A DNA stretch of 64,000 bases from an uncultured Paracoccaceae bacterium (GTDB lineage: Bacteria > Pseudomonadota > Alphaproteobacteria > Rhodobacterales > Rhodobacteraceae), in contig CANLDA010000003.1 of the NCBI GenBank assembly GCA_947489325.1, positions 124,001-188,000 of the forward strand, written 5' to 3'. Numbering within the stretch: the stretch's first letter is position 1; each line of letters starts with the position of its first letter. This document shows, in pieces, positions 35,519-44,086 of this stretch. Position numbers and translations under genes: made by a program. The notes under the pieces were generated by a model. It made no database searches. It saw only the letters and a program-made list of their open reading frames with translations, and was not told the origin of the DNA.

Positions 35519-36916
35519 TCAGGCGGCCGCTTTGTACAATCCGTCGCGCTTGAGGATACCAAGGCATTCATCCAGAGACTTAAGCGTGCGCTCGATCAAG
35601 GTATCAATCTCTGCAAGCGTAATGATAAGCGGCGGGGAGATTACCATACGATCCCCAACGTGACGCATGATCAGATTATTAGCAAAGCATCGCTCTCGAC
35701 AGATATAACCCACGGTGCCTGCCTCTGCCTCAAACGCGGCACGACTGGATTTATCAGGTGTCAGTGCAATGGATGCCATCATGCCTGAAATACAAGCTTC
35801 GCCAACCAACGGGTGATCTGTCAGCCCTTCCCATTTTTCCTTAAGATAAGGTGCAGCAGTGTCATTCACATATCCAAGGACATTCTCCTCTTCCAGAATG
35901 CGCAAGTTTTCCAACGCGACAGCTGCCGCAACAGGATGCCCCGAATAGGTATAACCATGGTTGAATTCATCGCTACCAATGACATCTGCGATTTCGTCTG
36001 TCACGATAGAGCCACCAATCGCCGCATAGCCAGAACTCAGCCCCTTGGCGATGGTTATGATATCCGGACGAATGTCAAAGGTGTTACTGGCAAACCATTT
36101 CCCAGTACGGCCAAACCCACAAATCACTTCATCCACGATCAGCAAAATCTCATATTTGTCACAGATACGTTGAATTTCGGGCCAATACGTCGACGGCGGA
36201 ATGATCACACCACCAGCGCCTTGCACTGGCTCTGCGATAAAGGCGGCGACGCGATCTTCGCCCATTTCCAGAATCGCCTCTTCCAATTCCTGGGCACGCT
36301 TCAGACCGAACGCTTCGGGGGTCATATCCCCACCTTCAGCCCACCAATACGGTTGGCCAATATGGTGCACATCAGGAATGGGCAAACCACCTTGCTCGTG
36401 CATGGGCTTCATGCCACCCAAACTGCCACTGCCAACGGATGATCCATGATAGGCATTTTCACGCGCAATGATCACCGATTTTGTCGGCTTACCCTTTAGT
36501 GCCCAATAATGGCGCACCATGCGGATATTGGTGTCGTTGGCCTCTGATCCACCCGAAGCAAAGAACACATGATTCAGATCACCAGGCGCCAGTTCCGCGA
36601 TTTTCGCAGCAAGCGCGATTGATGGCACATGCGTGGTCTGAAAGAAGGTATTGTAATAAGGAAGCTCGCGCATTTGGCGCGCGGCCACATCCGCCAATTC
36701 ATCCCGGCCATAGCCAATATTGACGCACCACAGGCCTGCCATGCCATCAAGGATTTCGTTGCCTTCTGAATCAGTCAGCGTCACCCCGCTTGCACGGGTG
36801 ATGATACGCACGCCTTTTTCAGCAAGCTCTCCATTTGCCGTAAAAGGATGCATATGATGCGCGGCGTCCAACGCCTGCAATTCTGCGGTTGGCAGGTGAT
36901 TTGTGATCGAAACCAT
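35519..36916 (-). CDS. class III aminotransferase, putrescine/omega-amino type
   Basis: A 465-residue PLP enzyme closest by eye to putrescine-pyruvate (SpuC-like) and other omega-amino acid transaminases. The PLP lysine is in ITIAKGLSSGY, the cofactor-binding aspartate in LLIVDEVICGFGRTG, and GGSEANDTNIRMVRHYW and ENAYHGSS are conserved. In the polyamine context it would convert putrescine or a derivative to the aldehyde. Start ATG 36916 has GAGG six bases upstream. A promoter with an overlapping candidate operator lies at 36972-36999. Substrate assignment is an inference. Confidence 0.85.
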   Translation of the reverse strand: MVSITNHLPTAELQALDAAHHMHPFTANGELAEKGVRIITRASGVTLTDSEGNEILDGMAGLWCVNIGYGRDELADVAARQMRELPYYNTFFQTTHVPSIALAAKIAELAPGDLNHVFFASGGSEANDTNIRMVRHYWALKGKPTKSVIIARENAYHGSSVGSGSLGGMKPMHEQGGLPIPDVHHIGQPYWWAEGGDMTPEAFGLKRAQELEEAILEMGEDRVAAFIAEPVQGAGGVIIPPSTYWPEIQRICDKYEILLIVDEVICGFGRTGKWFASNTFDIRPDIITIAKGLSSGYAAIGGSIVTDEIADVIGSDEFNHGYTYSGHPVAAAVALENLRILEEENVLGYVNDTAAPYLKEKWEGLTDHPLVGEACISGMMASIALTPDKSSRAAFEAEAGTVGYICRERCFANNLIMRHVGDRMVISPPLIITLAEIDTLIERTLKSLDECLGILKRDGLYKAAA

Positions 36917-36971
36917 GACGGACCTCATGCTGAAAGAAAGTGCGAACTTATGGCTCGCTGCGATTGCTGTC

Positions 36972-36999
36972 AGAATATGATCAAATTATGGATTGTCAA
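36972..36999 (-). promoter_or_regulatory. sigma-70-type promoter with candidate GntR operator (aminotransferase)
   Basis: On the minus strand: TTGACA (36994-36999), 16 bases, TATTCT (36972-36977). The motif TTTGATCATATT (36974-36985) lies across the spacer and the -10 box. The identical 12-mer lies at 37793-37804, in front of the second transporter operon, on the other side of the GntR gene. Confidence 0.6.
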
Positions 37000-37025
37000 T
37001 ATCCCCTTCGAGATTCCGTTCGCTG

Positions 37026-37709
37026 CTAGAGCGCGTCGCGGATCTGTTCCATCCCTTGCATGACATCTTCGCGAATGGCGCGGGCGGCCGCCTTTGCATC
37101 CCCATCTCGCATCGCATCCAGCGTTTCTTTATGCCGGTCTGGAAGGTTTTGCGTTCCCATACGCCCACACACAACACGCAAGCTTGGCCCATACCGCAAC
37201 CAAAGCCCATCCGCCATTTCCGTAAGAATGGGAGAGTCAGCCACCGCATAGAGCTTTGAATGGAAAGCATAGTTTTGTTTCAGATATGCCCCGACATCTC
37301 CGCGAGAAATCGCACTATCCAGTTTTTCGTCGATTTCCTCAAGAATATCTAAAACTTCGACCGTAGCGCGTTGAGTTGCGCGATGGGCAAGTTCCGGTTC
37401 TATGGCTTGTCGCGCAAAGATCAATTCTTCGATGTTTGCGATGCTCAAAATAGGGACACACACACGTCTATTTCCCTGAAATTCCAGCGCGCCTTCCGCT
37501 GTCAAACGGCGAATCGCTTCGCGGACGGGGGTCATTCCAGCACCCAAATTTGCAACCAACCCTTGAATTGTCACCGCCTGCCCGGGGGCAAGTTCACCAA
37601 ATAAAATTTGTTCTCTTAATGTCTGATAAACCGTCTGATGTGCAGGAGGCTTCGCTGCATTTTTCGTTGAATCATGTGCAGTTGGCCGCTTTTGCGTCGC
37701 AGTTTTCAT
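37026..37709 (-). CDS. GntR-family (FCD) transcriptional regulator
   Basis: A 227-residue regulator with an N-terminal winged helix (QTVYQTLREQILFGELAPGQ, then MTPVREAIRRLTAEGALE) and an all-helical FCD ligand-binding domain. It stands between the aminotransferase and the divergent transporter operon. Candidate operators at 36974-36985 and 37793-37804 suggest it controls both and itself; the effector is probably a polyamine or catabolite. Start taken at ATG 37709; a GTG at 37724 is possible. Confidence 0.9.
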   Translation of the reverse strand: MKTATQKRPTAHDSTKNAAKPPAHQTVYQTLREQILFGELAPGQAVTIQGLVANLGAGMTPVREAIRRLTAEGALEFQGNRRVCVPILSIANIEELIFARQAIEPELAHRATQRATVEVLDILEEIDEKLDSAISRGDVGAYLKQNYAFHSKLYAVADSPILTEMADGLWLRYGPSLRVVCGRMGTQNLPDRHKETLDAMRDGDAKAAARAIREDVMQGMEQIRDAL

Positions 37710-37792
37710 TTGAGCAAATTCCACAAGTTAATCGTGAATTAGCATCATAACCGGGATGCGACAATAAAGCTATATTGCCAGATGAGTAAAAG

Positions 37793-37804
37793 TTTGATCA
37801 TATT
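37793..37804 (+). promoter_or_regulatory. candidate GntR operator before the second transporter operon
   Basis: TTTGATCATATT, identical to the motif in the aminotransferase promoter (there on the opposite strand). It lies 57 bases before the binding-protein start. A TTGCCA at 37775-37780 and CATATT at 37799-37804 could be a -35/-10 pair with 18-base spacing. Confidence 0.55.
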
Positions 37805-37860
37805 ATTGGCGTGGAATTCGAAGCAATGCATCAAGCGTTGCCGTCCAACGGGAGAAGATA

Positions 37861-38946
37861 ATGAACAAAACACTGCTGACTTTATCAGCATCTGTTGCGC
37901 TGTCTGCATTCGCGGCCAGCGCCGAAGAGGTGCGCGTTTATAACTGGTCCGATTATATCGACGAAGACTTGCTGTACAAATTTGAAGAAGAAACTGGCAT
38001 CGACCTGATTTATGATGTCTTTGACAGCAACGAGGTTCTCGAAACCAAGATGCTGGCAGGCGGCTCGGGCTATGATGTGGTTGTGCCGTCGGGCACGTTC
38101 CTGCAGCGTCAAATCCAAGCGGGCGCATTCCAAAAACTTGATGGGACCAAGTTGTCCAATGCCGGCAATATGTGGGATGTGATTGCGGACCGGACCGCTC
38201 AGTATGACCCCGACAACGCCTACTCTATCAATTATATGTGGGGCACCACCGGTATCGGTGTGAACGTCGCCAAAGTTCAGGAAGCATTGGGTGCAGATGC
38301 GCCACTTGATAGCATGGAGTTGGTCCTGAACCCTGCCAACATGGAAAAATTGGCGGATTGCGGTGTACATTTCCTTGATGCCCCGTCAGAGATGATTCCA
38401 ATGACCTTGCAATATCTGGGAGAAAACCCCGACAGCCATGACCCGGATGTGATTGCAAAAGCTGGCCCTGTTCTGGAAGCGGTACGCCCCTACATTCAAA
38501 AATTTCACAGTTCAGAGTATATCAACGCGCTGGCAAATGGTGACATCTGTGTGGCGGTCGGCTGGTCCGGCGATATCCTGCAAGCACGTGATCGCGCTGC
38601 CGAGGCGGAAAATGGTGTCGAAATCGCCTATAATGCCTTCGCCCAAGGATCATTGATGTGGTTTGACCAGATGGCCATTCCTGTCGATGCCCCCAATCCA
38701 GATGCAGCCCATACGTTCCTGAACTTTATCATGGACGAACACAACATGGCCGCGGCATCAAACTATGTCTACTATGCCAATGGTAACGAGGCCTCACAGG
38801 CGCATCTCGAAGAAGATGTAATTGGTGATCCGGCGATTTATCCAACCCCGGAAACGCTTGAGAACCTCTATACGACCACACCTTACCCAACCAAGGTTCA
38901 GCGACGCGTGACGCGCCTGTGGACCAAAATCAAATCAGGCACCTAA
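37861..38946 (+). CDS. putrescine/spermidine-type solute-binding protein
   Basis: A 361-residue periplasmic binding protein of the PotD/PotF family. A 21-residue signal peptide ends at AFAASA. The mature start EEVRVYNWSDYIDEDLL is the classic PotF-type opening, with the Trp and acidic residues that bind the amine. Later are SGYDVVVPSG and AVGWSGDILQA. AGGGAG-like bases precede the ATG. First gene of a five-gene operon, followed by a terminator-like hairpin that should favour its expression over the downstream genes. Confidence 0.93.
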   Translation: MNKTLLTLSASVALSAFAASAEEVRVYNWSDYIDEDLLYKFEEETGIDLIYDVFDSNEVLETKMLAGGSGYDVVVPSGTFLQRQIQAGAFQKLDGTKLSNAGNMWDVIADRTAQYDPDNAYSINYMWGTTGIGVNVAKVQEALGADAPLDSMELVLNPANMEKLADCGVHFLDAPSEMIPMTLQYLGENPDSHDPDVIAKAGPVLEAVRPYIQKFHSSEYINALANGDICVAVGWSGDILQARDRAAEAENGVEIAYNAFAQGSLMWFDQMAIPVDAPNPDAAHTFLNFIMDEHNMAAASNYVYYANGNEASQAHLEEDVIGDPAIYPTPETLENLYTTTPYPTKVQRRVTRLWTKIKSGT

Positions 38947-38961
38947 CTCTGATTTACCAAT

Positions 38962-38994
38962 GACCCGCGCATAAAAATTGCGTGGGTCTTTTCT
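38962..38994 (+). terminator. attenuator/terminator after the binding-protein gene
   Basis: A 10-bp stem (GACCCGCGCA / TGCGTGGGTC, one G-U pair) with a 7-base loop, followed by TTTTCT. It looks like a genuine intrinsic terminator inside the operon, allowing readthrough to the ATPase gene. Confidence 0.75.
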
Positions 38995-39018
38995 CATGAT
39001 ATCAAAGGCTTCAACGCT

Positions 39019-40143
39019 ATGACGCAATCCGTCTTTGCCCCCTGGAACGATCCGGGCGCCAAACCGCTGATTCAGTTTAAAAACGTCACAAAACGCTTTG
39101 GCGAGTTTGTGGCAATCGACGATTTGACCATCGATATCTTTGAACAAGAGTTTTACGCCCTATTGGGGCCTTCCGGGTGCGGCAAAACCACCTTGATGCG
39201 CATGCTGGCCGGGTTTGAAACACCGACCGAAGGCACCATTTTGTTGGATGGCCAAAACATTGCGCCCGTCCCGCCAAACAAACGTGCCGTCAACATGATG
39301 TTTCAAAGTTACGCGCTGTTCCCGCATCTGTCGATTTGGGACAATATCGCCTTTGGTCTGAAGCGCGAAGGGTTGGCTAAGGATGTGATTGGTGATCGCG
39401 TTCAGGAAATGCTGCGCTTGACCCGTCTGGAAAAATTCGCGCGCCGCAAACCGCATCAAATTTCCGGTGGTCAAAGGCAACGCGTTGCTTTGGCCCGGTC
39501 TTTGGCCAAGGCACCAAAGCTGTTGTTGCTGGATGAACCTTTGGGCGCGCTGGACAAAAAGCTGCGCCAAGAGACGCAATTTGAATTGATGGACATTCAA
39601 GAAAAGACCGGAACCACATTTGTCATCGTGACCCACGACCAAGAAGAGGCCATGACCGTTGCCAGCCGTGTTGCAGTTATGGATCACGGTAAGATCATTC
39701 AAGTGGCCACTCCCGCAGACATCTATGAACAACCCAATTCCGTTTATGTCGCAGATTTCATTGGGGATGTGAATATCATCGAAGGCAAAGCAGAACCGCA
39801 AGGCGGAAAGGTCAGCATCGCCTGGGCCGAAGGGCAACCCAATGTTACGGGAACCCCATCCAGTGAAATAACCAAGGGACAGACCGTTCACTTTGCAATC
39901 CGCCCCGAAAAAGTGACCATTTCCGCAACAAAACCCGAAGACGCGACCAATGCCATTCAGGGTAAGATTTTGGACATCGCTTACTTGGGGAACGTATCAA
40001 CATATCATGTGGAGCTGCCCAATGGTGTCGTCATCAAATCACAAACCGCCAATAATCGTCGCTTGTCCCGGCGCAGCTTTACTTGGGAAGATGATGTTTG
40101 GCTAAGCTGGACGGACACCGCCGGCATTTTGTTGGAGCGTTGA
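39019..40143 (+). CDS. polyamine ABC transporter ATP-binding protein (PotA/PotG-like)
   Basis: A 374-residue ATPase: Walker A GPSGCGKTT (~54), signature ISGGQRQRVALARSL, Walker B LLLLDEPLGALDKKL, H-loop VTHDQEEAMT and a C-terminal TOBE domain. An N-terminal extension of ~15 residues before the ABC domain is PotG-like. It lies after the binding protein and its attenuator and one base before the first permease, as in the potFGHI operon of E. coli. Confidence 0.94.
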   Translation: MTQSVFAPWNDPGAKPLIQFKNVTKRFGEFVAIDDLTIDIFEQEFYALLGPSGCGKTTLMRMLAGFETPTEGTILLDGQNIAPVPPNKRAVNMMFQSYALFPHLSIWDNIAFGLKREGLAKDVIGDRVQEMLRLTRLEKFARRKPHQISGGQRQRVALARSLAKAPKLLLLDEPLGALDKKLRQETQFELMDIQEKTGTTFVIVTHDQEEAMTVASRVAVMDHGKIIQVATPADIYEQPNSVYVADFIGDVNIIEGKAEPQGGKVSIAWAEGQPNVTGTPSSEITKGQTVHFAIRPEKVTISATKPEDATNAIQGKILDIAYLGNVSTYHVELPNGVVIKSQTANNRRLSRRSFTWEDDVWLSWTDTAGILLER

Positions 40144-40144
40144 T

Positions 40145-41032
40145 ATGAGACGTATCAGCCTTATTCTTGTTCCGTATCTGTGGCTTCTAGCGCTTTTTCT
40201 GGTGCCCTTCCTCATTGTGTTAAAGATTTCTTTGTCCGACACTGCGCTGGCAATTCCCCCCTACACCCCGACGCTTGATCTAAGTGGATGGGAGACCTTC
40301 CGCGCTTTTGTCGGTGCACTGGACATGGAAAACTTTGTCTGGCTAACAGAGGATGACCTGTATTGGAAAGCCTACCTTAGCAGCCTGAAAATAGCTTTGA
40401 TCTCAACATTCTTTACGCTTTTGATTGGATTTCCAATCGCTTACGGAATGGCGCAAGCGCGCGAAGACTGGCGGCCCACTTTGCTGATGCTGGTGATTTT
40501 ACCGTTCTGGACCAGTTTTCTAATCCGGGTGTATTCTTGGATGGGTATCCTCAGCCAAGAAGGGTATCTCAATCAACTGTTGCTGTCGTTTGGCTTGATT
40601 GATGAACCTTTGATCATTCTGAACACGCCCGTCGCTGTTTATATCGGTATTGTTTACACCTATCTGCCCTTCATGGTTCTGCCGGTTTATTCCGCTTTGG
40701 AAAAACTGGACGGCTCTTTGCTAGAGGCCGCCGAAGATCTTGGATGCTCACGCACCTCTGCCTTTTGGTTGGTGACTGTGCCTTTGTCCAAATCGGGCAT
40801 TATCGCCGGATCGTTTCTGGTCTTTATCCCAACCTTGGGCGAATTCGTGATTCCGTCCCTGTTGGGTGGATCCCGCACTTTGATGATCGGCAAGGTTCTT
40901 TGGGAAGAGTTCTTTAACAACCGCGACTGGCCCGTTGCATCAGCCGTGGCGATTATTCTGCTGCTGATTCTTGTGATCCCGATCATCCTTTTCCAGCGCA
41001 ATGAACAAAAACAACGGGAGGCCGAAGGATGA
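40145..41032 (+). CDS. polyamine ABC transporter permease (PotH-like)
   Basis: A 295-residue inner-membrane permease with six predicted helices. The EAA-loop region reads LLEAAEDLGCSRTSAFWLVT, and YLPFMVLPVYSALEKLD precedes it, both typical of PotB/PotH proteins. It overlaps the next permease gene by four bases (ATGA). Unlike the permeases of the other transporter in this window it has the ordinary family length. Confidence 0.93.
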   Translation: MRRISLILVPYLWLLALFLVPFLIVLKISLSDTALAIPPYTPTLDLSGWETFRAFVGALDMENFVWLTEDDLYWKAYLSSLKIALISTFFTLLIGFPIAYGMAQAREDWRPTLLMLVILPFWTSFLIRVYSWMGILSQEGYLNQLLLSFGLIDEPLIILNTPVAVYIGIVYTYLPFMVLPVYSALEKLDGSLLEAAEDLGCSRTSAFWLVTVPLSKSGIIAGSFLVFIPTLGEFVIPSLLGGSRTLMIGKVLWEEFFNNRDWPVASAVAIILLLILVIPIILFQRNEQKQREAEG

Positions 41033-41853
41033 GACGCTTTAGCTGGTTCAATGCAACCTCCTTAACCTTTGGGTTTGCCTTCCTCTATCTGCCAATGATC
41101 ATTCTTGTGATCTATAGCTTCAACGCCAGTAAGCTGGTGACGGTTTGGGCGGGGTTCTCTACCAAATGGTACGGTGAACTTTTCCAGAACGAAGCGTTCC
41201 TGGATGCGGTTTGGGTTACCCTTAAGGTCGCAATCATCAGTTCAACGTTGGCCACAGTATTGGGCACCATGGCTGCGCTGGTGCTGTTGCGGTCTGGGCG
41301 GTTTTTTGGGCGCACTCTGTTTTCTGGAATGATCTATGCCCCTCTGGTCATGCCTGAGGTTATCACCGGTTTGTCCTTGCTTTTGCTCTTTATTGGCATT
41401 GGTCTTGATCGGGGCGTGCTGACAATTGTGCTGGCTCATACAACATTCGCCATGTGCTATGTCTCGGTGGTTGTGTCGTCGCGGCTGACCACATTTGACC
41501 AATCTCTGGAGGAGGCCGCGCTTGACCTTGGGTGTTCTCCGTTTCAAGCGTTTTACCTTGTGACATTGCCCATCATTGCCCCGGCTGTGATTTCAGGGTG
41601 GTTGTTGGCGTTTACTTTGTCCCTTGATGATCTGGTGATTGCCTCCTTTACCGCAGGCCCATCGGCCACCACGCTCCCCATGAAAATCTGGAGTTCGGTG
41701 CGTCTGGGTGTCAGCCCGGAAATCAATGCGCTTTCGACCCTGATGATCGGTGTTGTGACGCTTGGTGTTATCTGCGCATCTTTGATTTCCAAGCGCTCAG
41801 CAATGAAGCGAGATCAGGATGAGCGCACCGCAGAAAGGGCCGAAGCTGCATGA
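41029..41853 (+). CDS. polyamine ABC transporter permease (PotI-like)
   Basis: A 274-residue inner-membrane permease of standard PotC/PotI length. EAA loop LEEAALDLGCSPFQAFYLVT; TM1 begins FGFAFLYLPMIILVIYSFN. The stop overlaps the next start (ATGA), coupling transport to the downstream amine oxidase. Confidence 0.93.
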   Translation: MRRFSWFNATSLTFGFAFLYLPMIILVIYSFNASKLVTVWAGFSTKWYGELFQNEAFLDAVWVTLKVAIISSTLATVLGTMAALVLLRSGRFFGRTLFSGMIYAPLVMPEVITGLSLLLLFIGIGLDRGVLTIVLAHTTFAMCYVSVVVSSRLTTFDQSLEEAALDLGCSPFQAFYLVTLPIIAPAVISGWLLAFTLSLDDLVIASFTAGPSATTLPMKIWSSVRLGVSPEINALSTLMIGVVTLGVICASLISKRSAMKRDQDERTAERAEAA

Positions 41854-43169
41854 AGCGTATTTGCCAGGAGTTTGCATATTCCGATGCGCCCATTGCGCAG
41901 TGTTTCTGGTCTGAAACCGTTGAACAGGTTCTCTGGCCGCAACTGACAGAGGATCACAAGGCCGATGTTGTCATTATTGGTGCAGGGTACACCGGATTAA
42001 ACGCGGCCCTTACCCTTGCAAGGCAAGGGGCATCAGTTGTCATTATTGATGCAAAACACCCCGGTTGGGGTGCCTCTGGGCGCAACGGTGGGTTTTGTTG
42101 TGTCGGCGGTTCTAAAGCATCGGATCGCACCCTTAGGAAACGATACGGTGAGGTCGGGTTGCGCGAATGGCGCATGACAGAACGTGCAGCGGTTGACCAT
42201 GTCGATGGTGAAATTACAGGTCTAAACCTGCAAGTAGATCGCCATTCAGATGGGGAGACCATGGTCGCCCACACCCATAAATGGTTTCATGGGCTTGAGA
42301 ACGAAGCCCGGGACATCGAAGAATATTATGGCGTTACCCCGCGCGTCCTCACGGCGCAAGAGATGGCAGCCCAAGGCATGATGGGGCCCTTTCATGGGGC
42401 GATGACCAATCCAATTGGATTTGCGCTGAACCCTGCAAAATACTCTGCGGGCCTTGCTCAGGCGGTGACATCTGCAGGGGTCGTTGGGTTTGGTGAAAGC
42501 CCCGTTACCAGGGTGTCGCGTGATGGGCGCGCTTGGTCCGTGACCACACCCCAAGGTTCGGTCCTCGCAGAGAATGTTGTCATTGCAACCAATGGTTATT
42601 CATCTGAAACCATCCCTAAATGGCTGTCAGGTCGATATCTACCGGTACAATCCAACGTCATTGTCACCCGCCCCCTTAGCGATGCGGAAATCGCGGCCCA
42701 AGGATGGCACAGTACGCAGATGACCCACGACACCCGCCAACTGCTGCATTATTTTCGACTGATGCCGAACAAACGCATGTTGTTTGGTATGCGAGGCGGG
42801 GTTGGCACGGGTCAGACAACACACAACGCCATGCGCAAGGTGATCCGGCAGCATTTTGATCGCATGTTCCCCGCTTGGGCACAGGTCGAGACACCACATT
42901 TCTGGGCCGGGTTGTTGTGCATGAACATGGACCTTACACCTTTCGTAGGCCCAGTGCCAAACCAGCCGGGCCTGTTCGCTGCCCTTGGGTATCACGGCAA
43001 TGGCGTAGCGATGGGCAGTTATGCCGGGCGCTTGGTTGCAGATTTGGTCGGCGGAAAAGATCATCGACCAGAGGTCATGAAATCAGAACCGTGGCGTTTT
43101 CCCGGCGGTGCATTACGGCGCATTTCCTTGGTGCCGGCCTATGCTTATTACGGGGTCAGAGATTTGTGA
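41850..43169 (+). CDS. FAD-dependent amine oxidoreductase (gamma-glutamylputrescine oxidase-like)
   Basis: A 439-residue DAO-family flavoprotein. The N-terminal dinucleotide fold is VVIIGAGYTGLNAALTLARQG (~31-50), followed by GWGASGRNGGFC typical of PuuB/OrdL-type enzymes; the C-terminal flavin contact is ALGYHGNGVAMGSYAG. The family oxidises gamma-glutamylputrescine or related secondary amines with H2O2 release. Co-transcription with a putrescine-type transporter supports this. No glutamylputrescine synthetase (PuuA) is in the window. The last 22 bases overlap the convergent kinase gene. Confidence 0.88.
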   Translation: MKRICQEFAYSDAPIAQCFWSETVEQVLWPQLTEDHKADVVIIGAGYTGLNAALTLARQGASVVIIDAKHPGWGASGRNGGFCCVGGSKASDRTLRKRYGEVGLREWRMTERAAVDHVDGEITGLNLQVDRHSDGETMVAHTHKWFHGLENEARDIEEYYGVTPRVLTAQEMAAQGMMGPFHGAMTNPIGFALNPAKYSAGLAQAVTSAGVVGFGESPVTRVSRDGRAWSVTTPQGSVLAENVVIATNGYSSETIPKWLSGRYLPVQSNVIVTRPLSDAEIAAQGWHSTQMTHDTRQLLHYFRLMPNKRMLFGMRGGVGTGQTTHNAMRKVIRQHFDRMFPAWAQVETPHFWAGLLCMNMDLTPFVGPVPNQPGLFAALGYHGNGVAMGSYAGRLVADLVGGKDHRPEVMKSEPWRFPGGALRRISLVPAYAYYGVRDL

Positions 43170-44044
43170 AACGCCTCGACCTCCAAGTCTTGCGCTGCTG
43201 CATAATCCTGATTTCCACGCTCAATCTGCCACTGGCAATAGGCCGCCATGCGGTGATGATAAAACGGCGCCAAAGCGTGATAGCGCGCAACCATATCTGC
43301 ATCGGCATAGGCTGTCAGAAACTGTTCGCGTTCAGCATCGGACAGAGATACCCCACGATACAATGATTGCATGGCCGGGGATAAAAAGATCGCCACGTCC
43401 TCGCAGGGATCGCCAATTGCCGGGCATTGCCAATCTATCAAATGCACCCCGGATGCATTACAAATCAAATTCCCCGGAACGATGTCACCATGCACCAAAC
43501 TTTTGGCATTGCTGGCAGGAACATGTTTTGAAGAGGGGAGATCGCGTAAATGCTGTGTCTTTTCGCACTGCCCCAAAATGCACAGCGTTTGGGCCAGAAT
43601 ATCTTTGCTACCGTCCGCCGTGCGACGCAAGCCCTCAGGCGCCGCAATCCGATGCAGGCGATGAATCATATGCGCCACCGCAACCGTGTCATGCCCCCAA
43701 CGATCTCCGGGGATCAATTCATAAAGAACCATATCCCCATCAGGCGTCGCGATCTGGCAAATCAATCGCGGCGCAAGGCCGCTGCCCTGCATATGACGCA
43801 ACAAACAGGTCTCTGCCTGCGGATCATTTGGAAAAAGCGGGTTGGCCTCACAAGGTCGATACAGTTTGGCGACATATTCTTGCCCCGACAAAAGACGCAA
43901 GGACCACGCCGTATTGGTGCGCCCACCTAACAAGCGTTCCCAACTGCCATCATGAGCCTCGGGCAGGTGACTGGCAATGGCATCTTTGACGCCCATAGGT
44001 GGTGTTGCAGACAACATCGTCCCGATTCCATGAATCAAATCCAA
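43148..44044 (-). CDS. APH/choline-kinase-family phosphotransferase
   Basis: A 298-residue small-molecule kinase-like protein. The catalytic loop is LVHGDIVPGNLI and the metal-binding aspartate is in HLIDWQCPAIGDPCEDVA. The N-terminal lobe has RTNTAWSLRL and EYVAKLYRP with the ATP lysine. The family covers choline/ethanolamine kinases and aminoglycoside phosphotransferases; the substrate is not evident and no resistance is implied. It overlaps the amine oxidase gene tail to tail, and flgD lies 42 bases upstream on the same strand. The start could be 44044, 44017 or 43996. Confidence 0.8.
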   Translation of the reverse strand: MDLIHGIGTMLSATPPMGVKDAIASHLPEAHDGSWERLLGGRTNTAWSLRLLSGQEYVAKLYRPCEANPLFPNDPQAETCLLRHMQGSGLAPRLICQIATPDGDMVLYELIPGDRWGHDTVAVAHMIHRLHRIAAPEGLRRTADGSKDILAQTLCILGQCEKTQHLRDLPSSKHVPASNAKSLVHGDIVPGNLICNASGVHLIDWQCPAIGDPCEDVAIFLSPAMQSLYRGVSLSDAEREQFLTAYADADMVARYHALAPFYHHRMAAYCQWQIERGNQDYAAAQDLEVEAFHKSLTP

Positions 44045-44086
44045 GCAAACCGGACGCTAGTGGACCTAAGCCATGACAACAAGTGG

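Noticed and set aside
43148-44044. aminoglycoside resistance gene
   Set aside because: The APH-fold motifs are shared by choline and other kinases; context and divergence give no support for antibiotic resistance.
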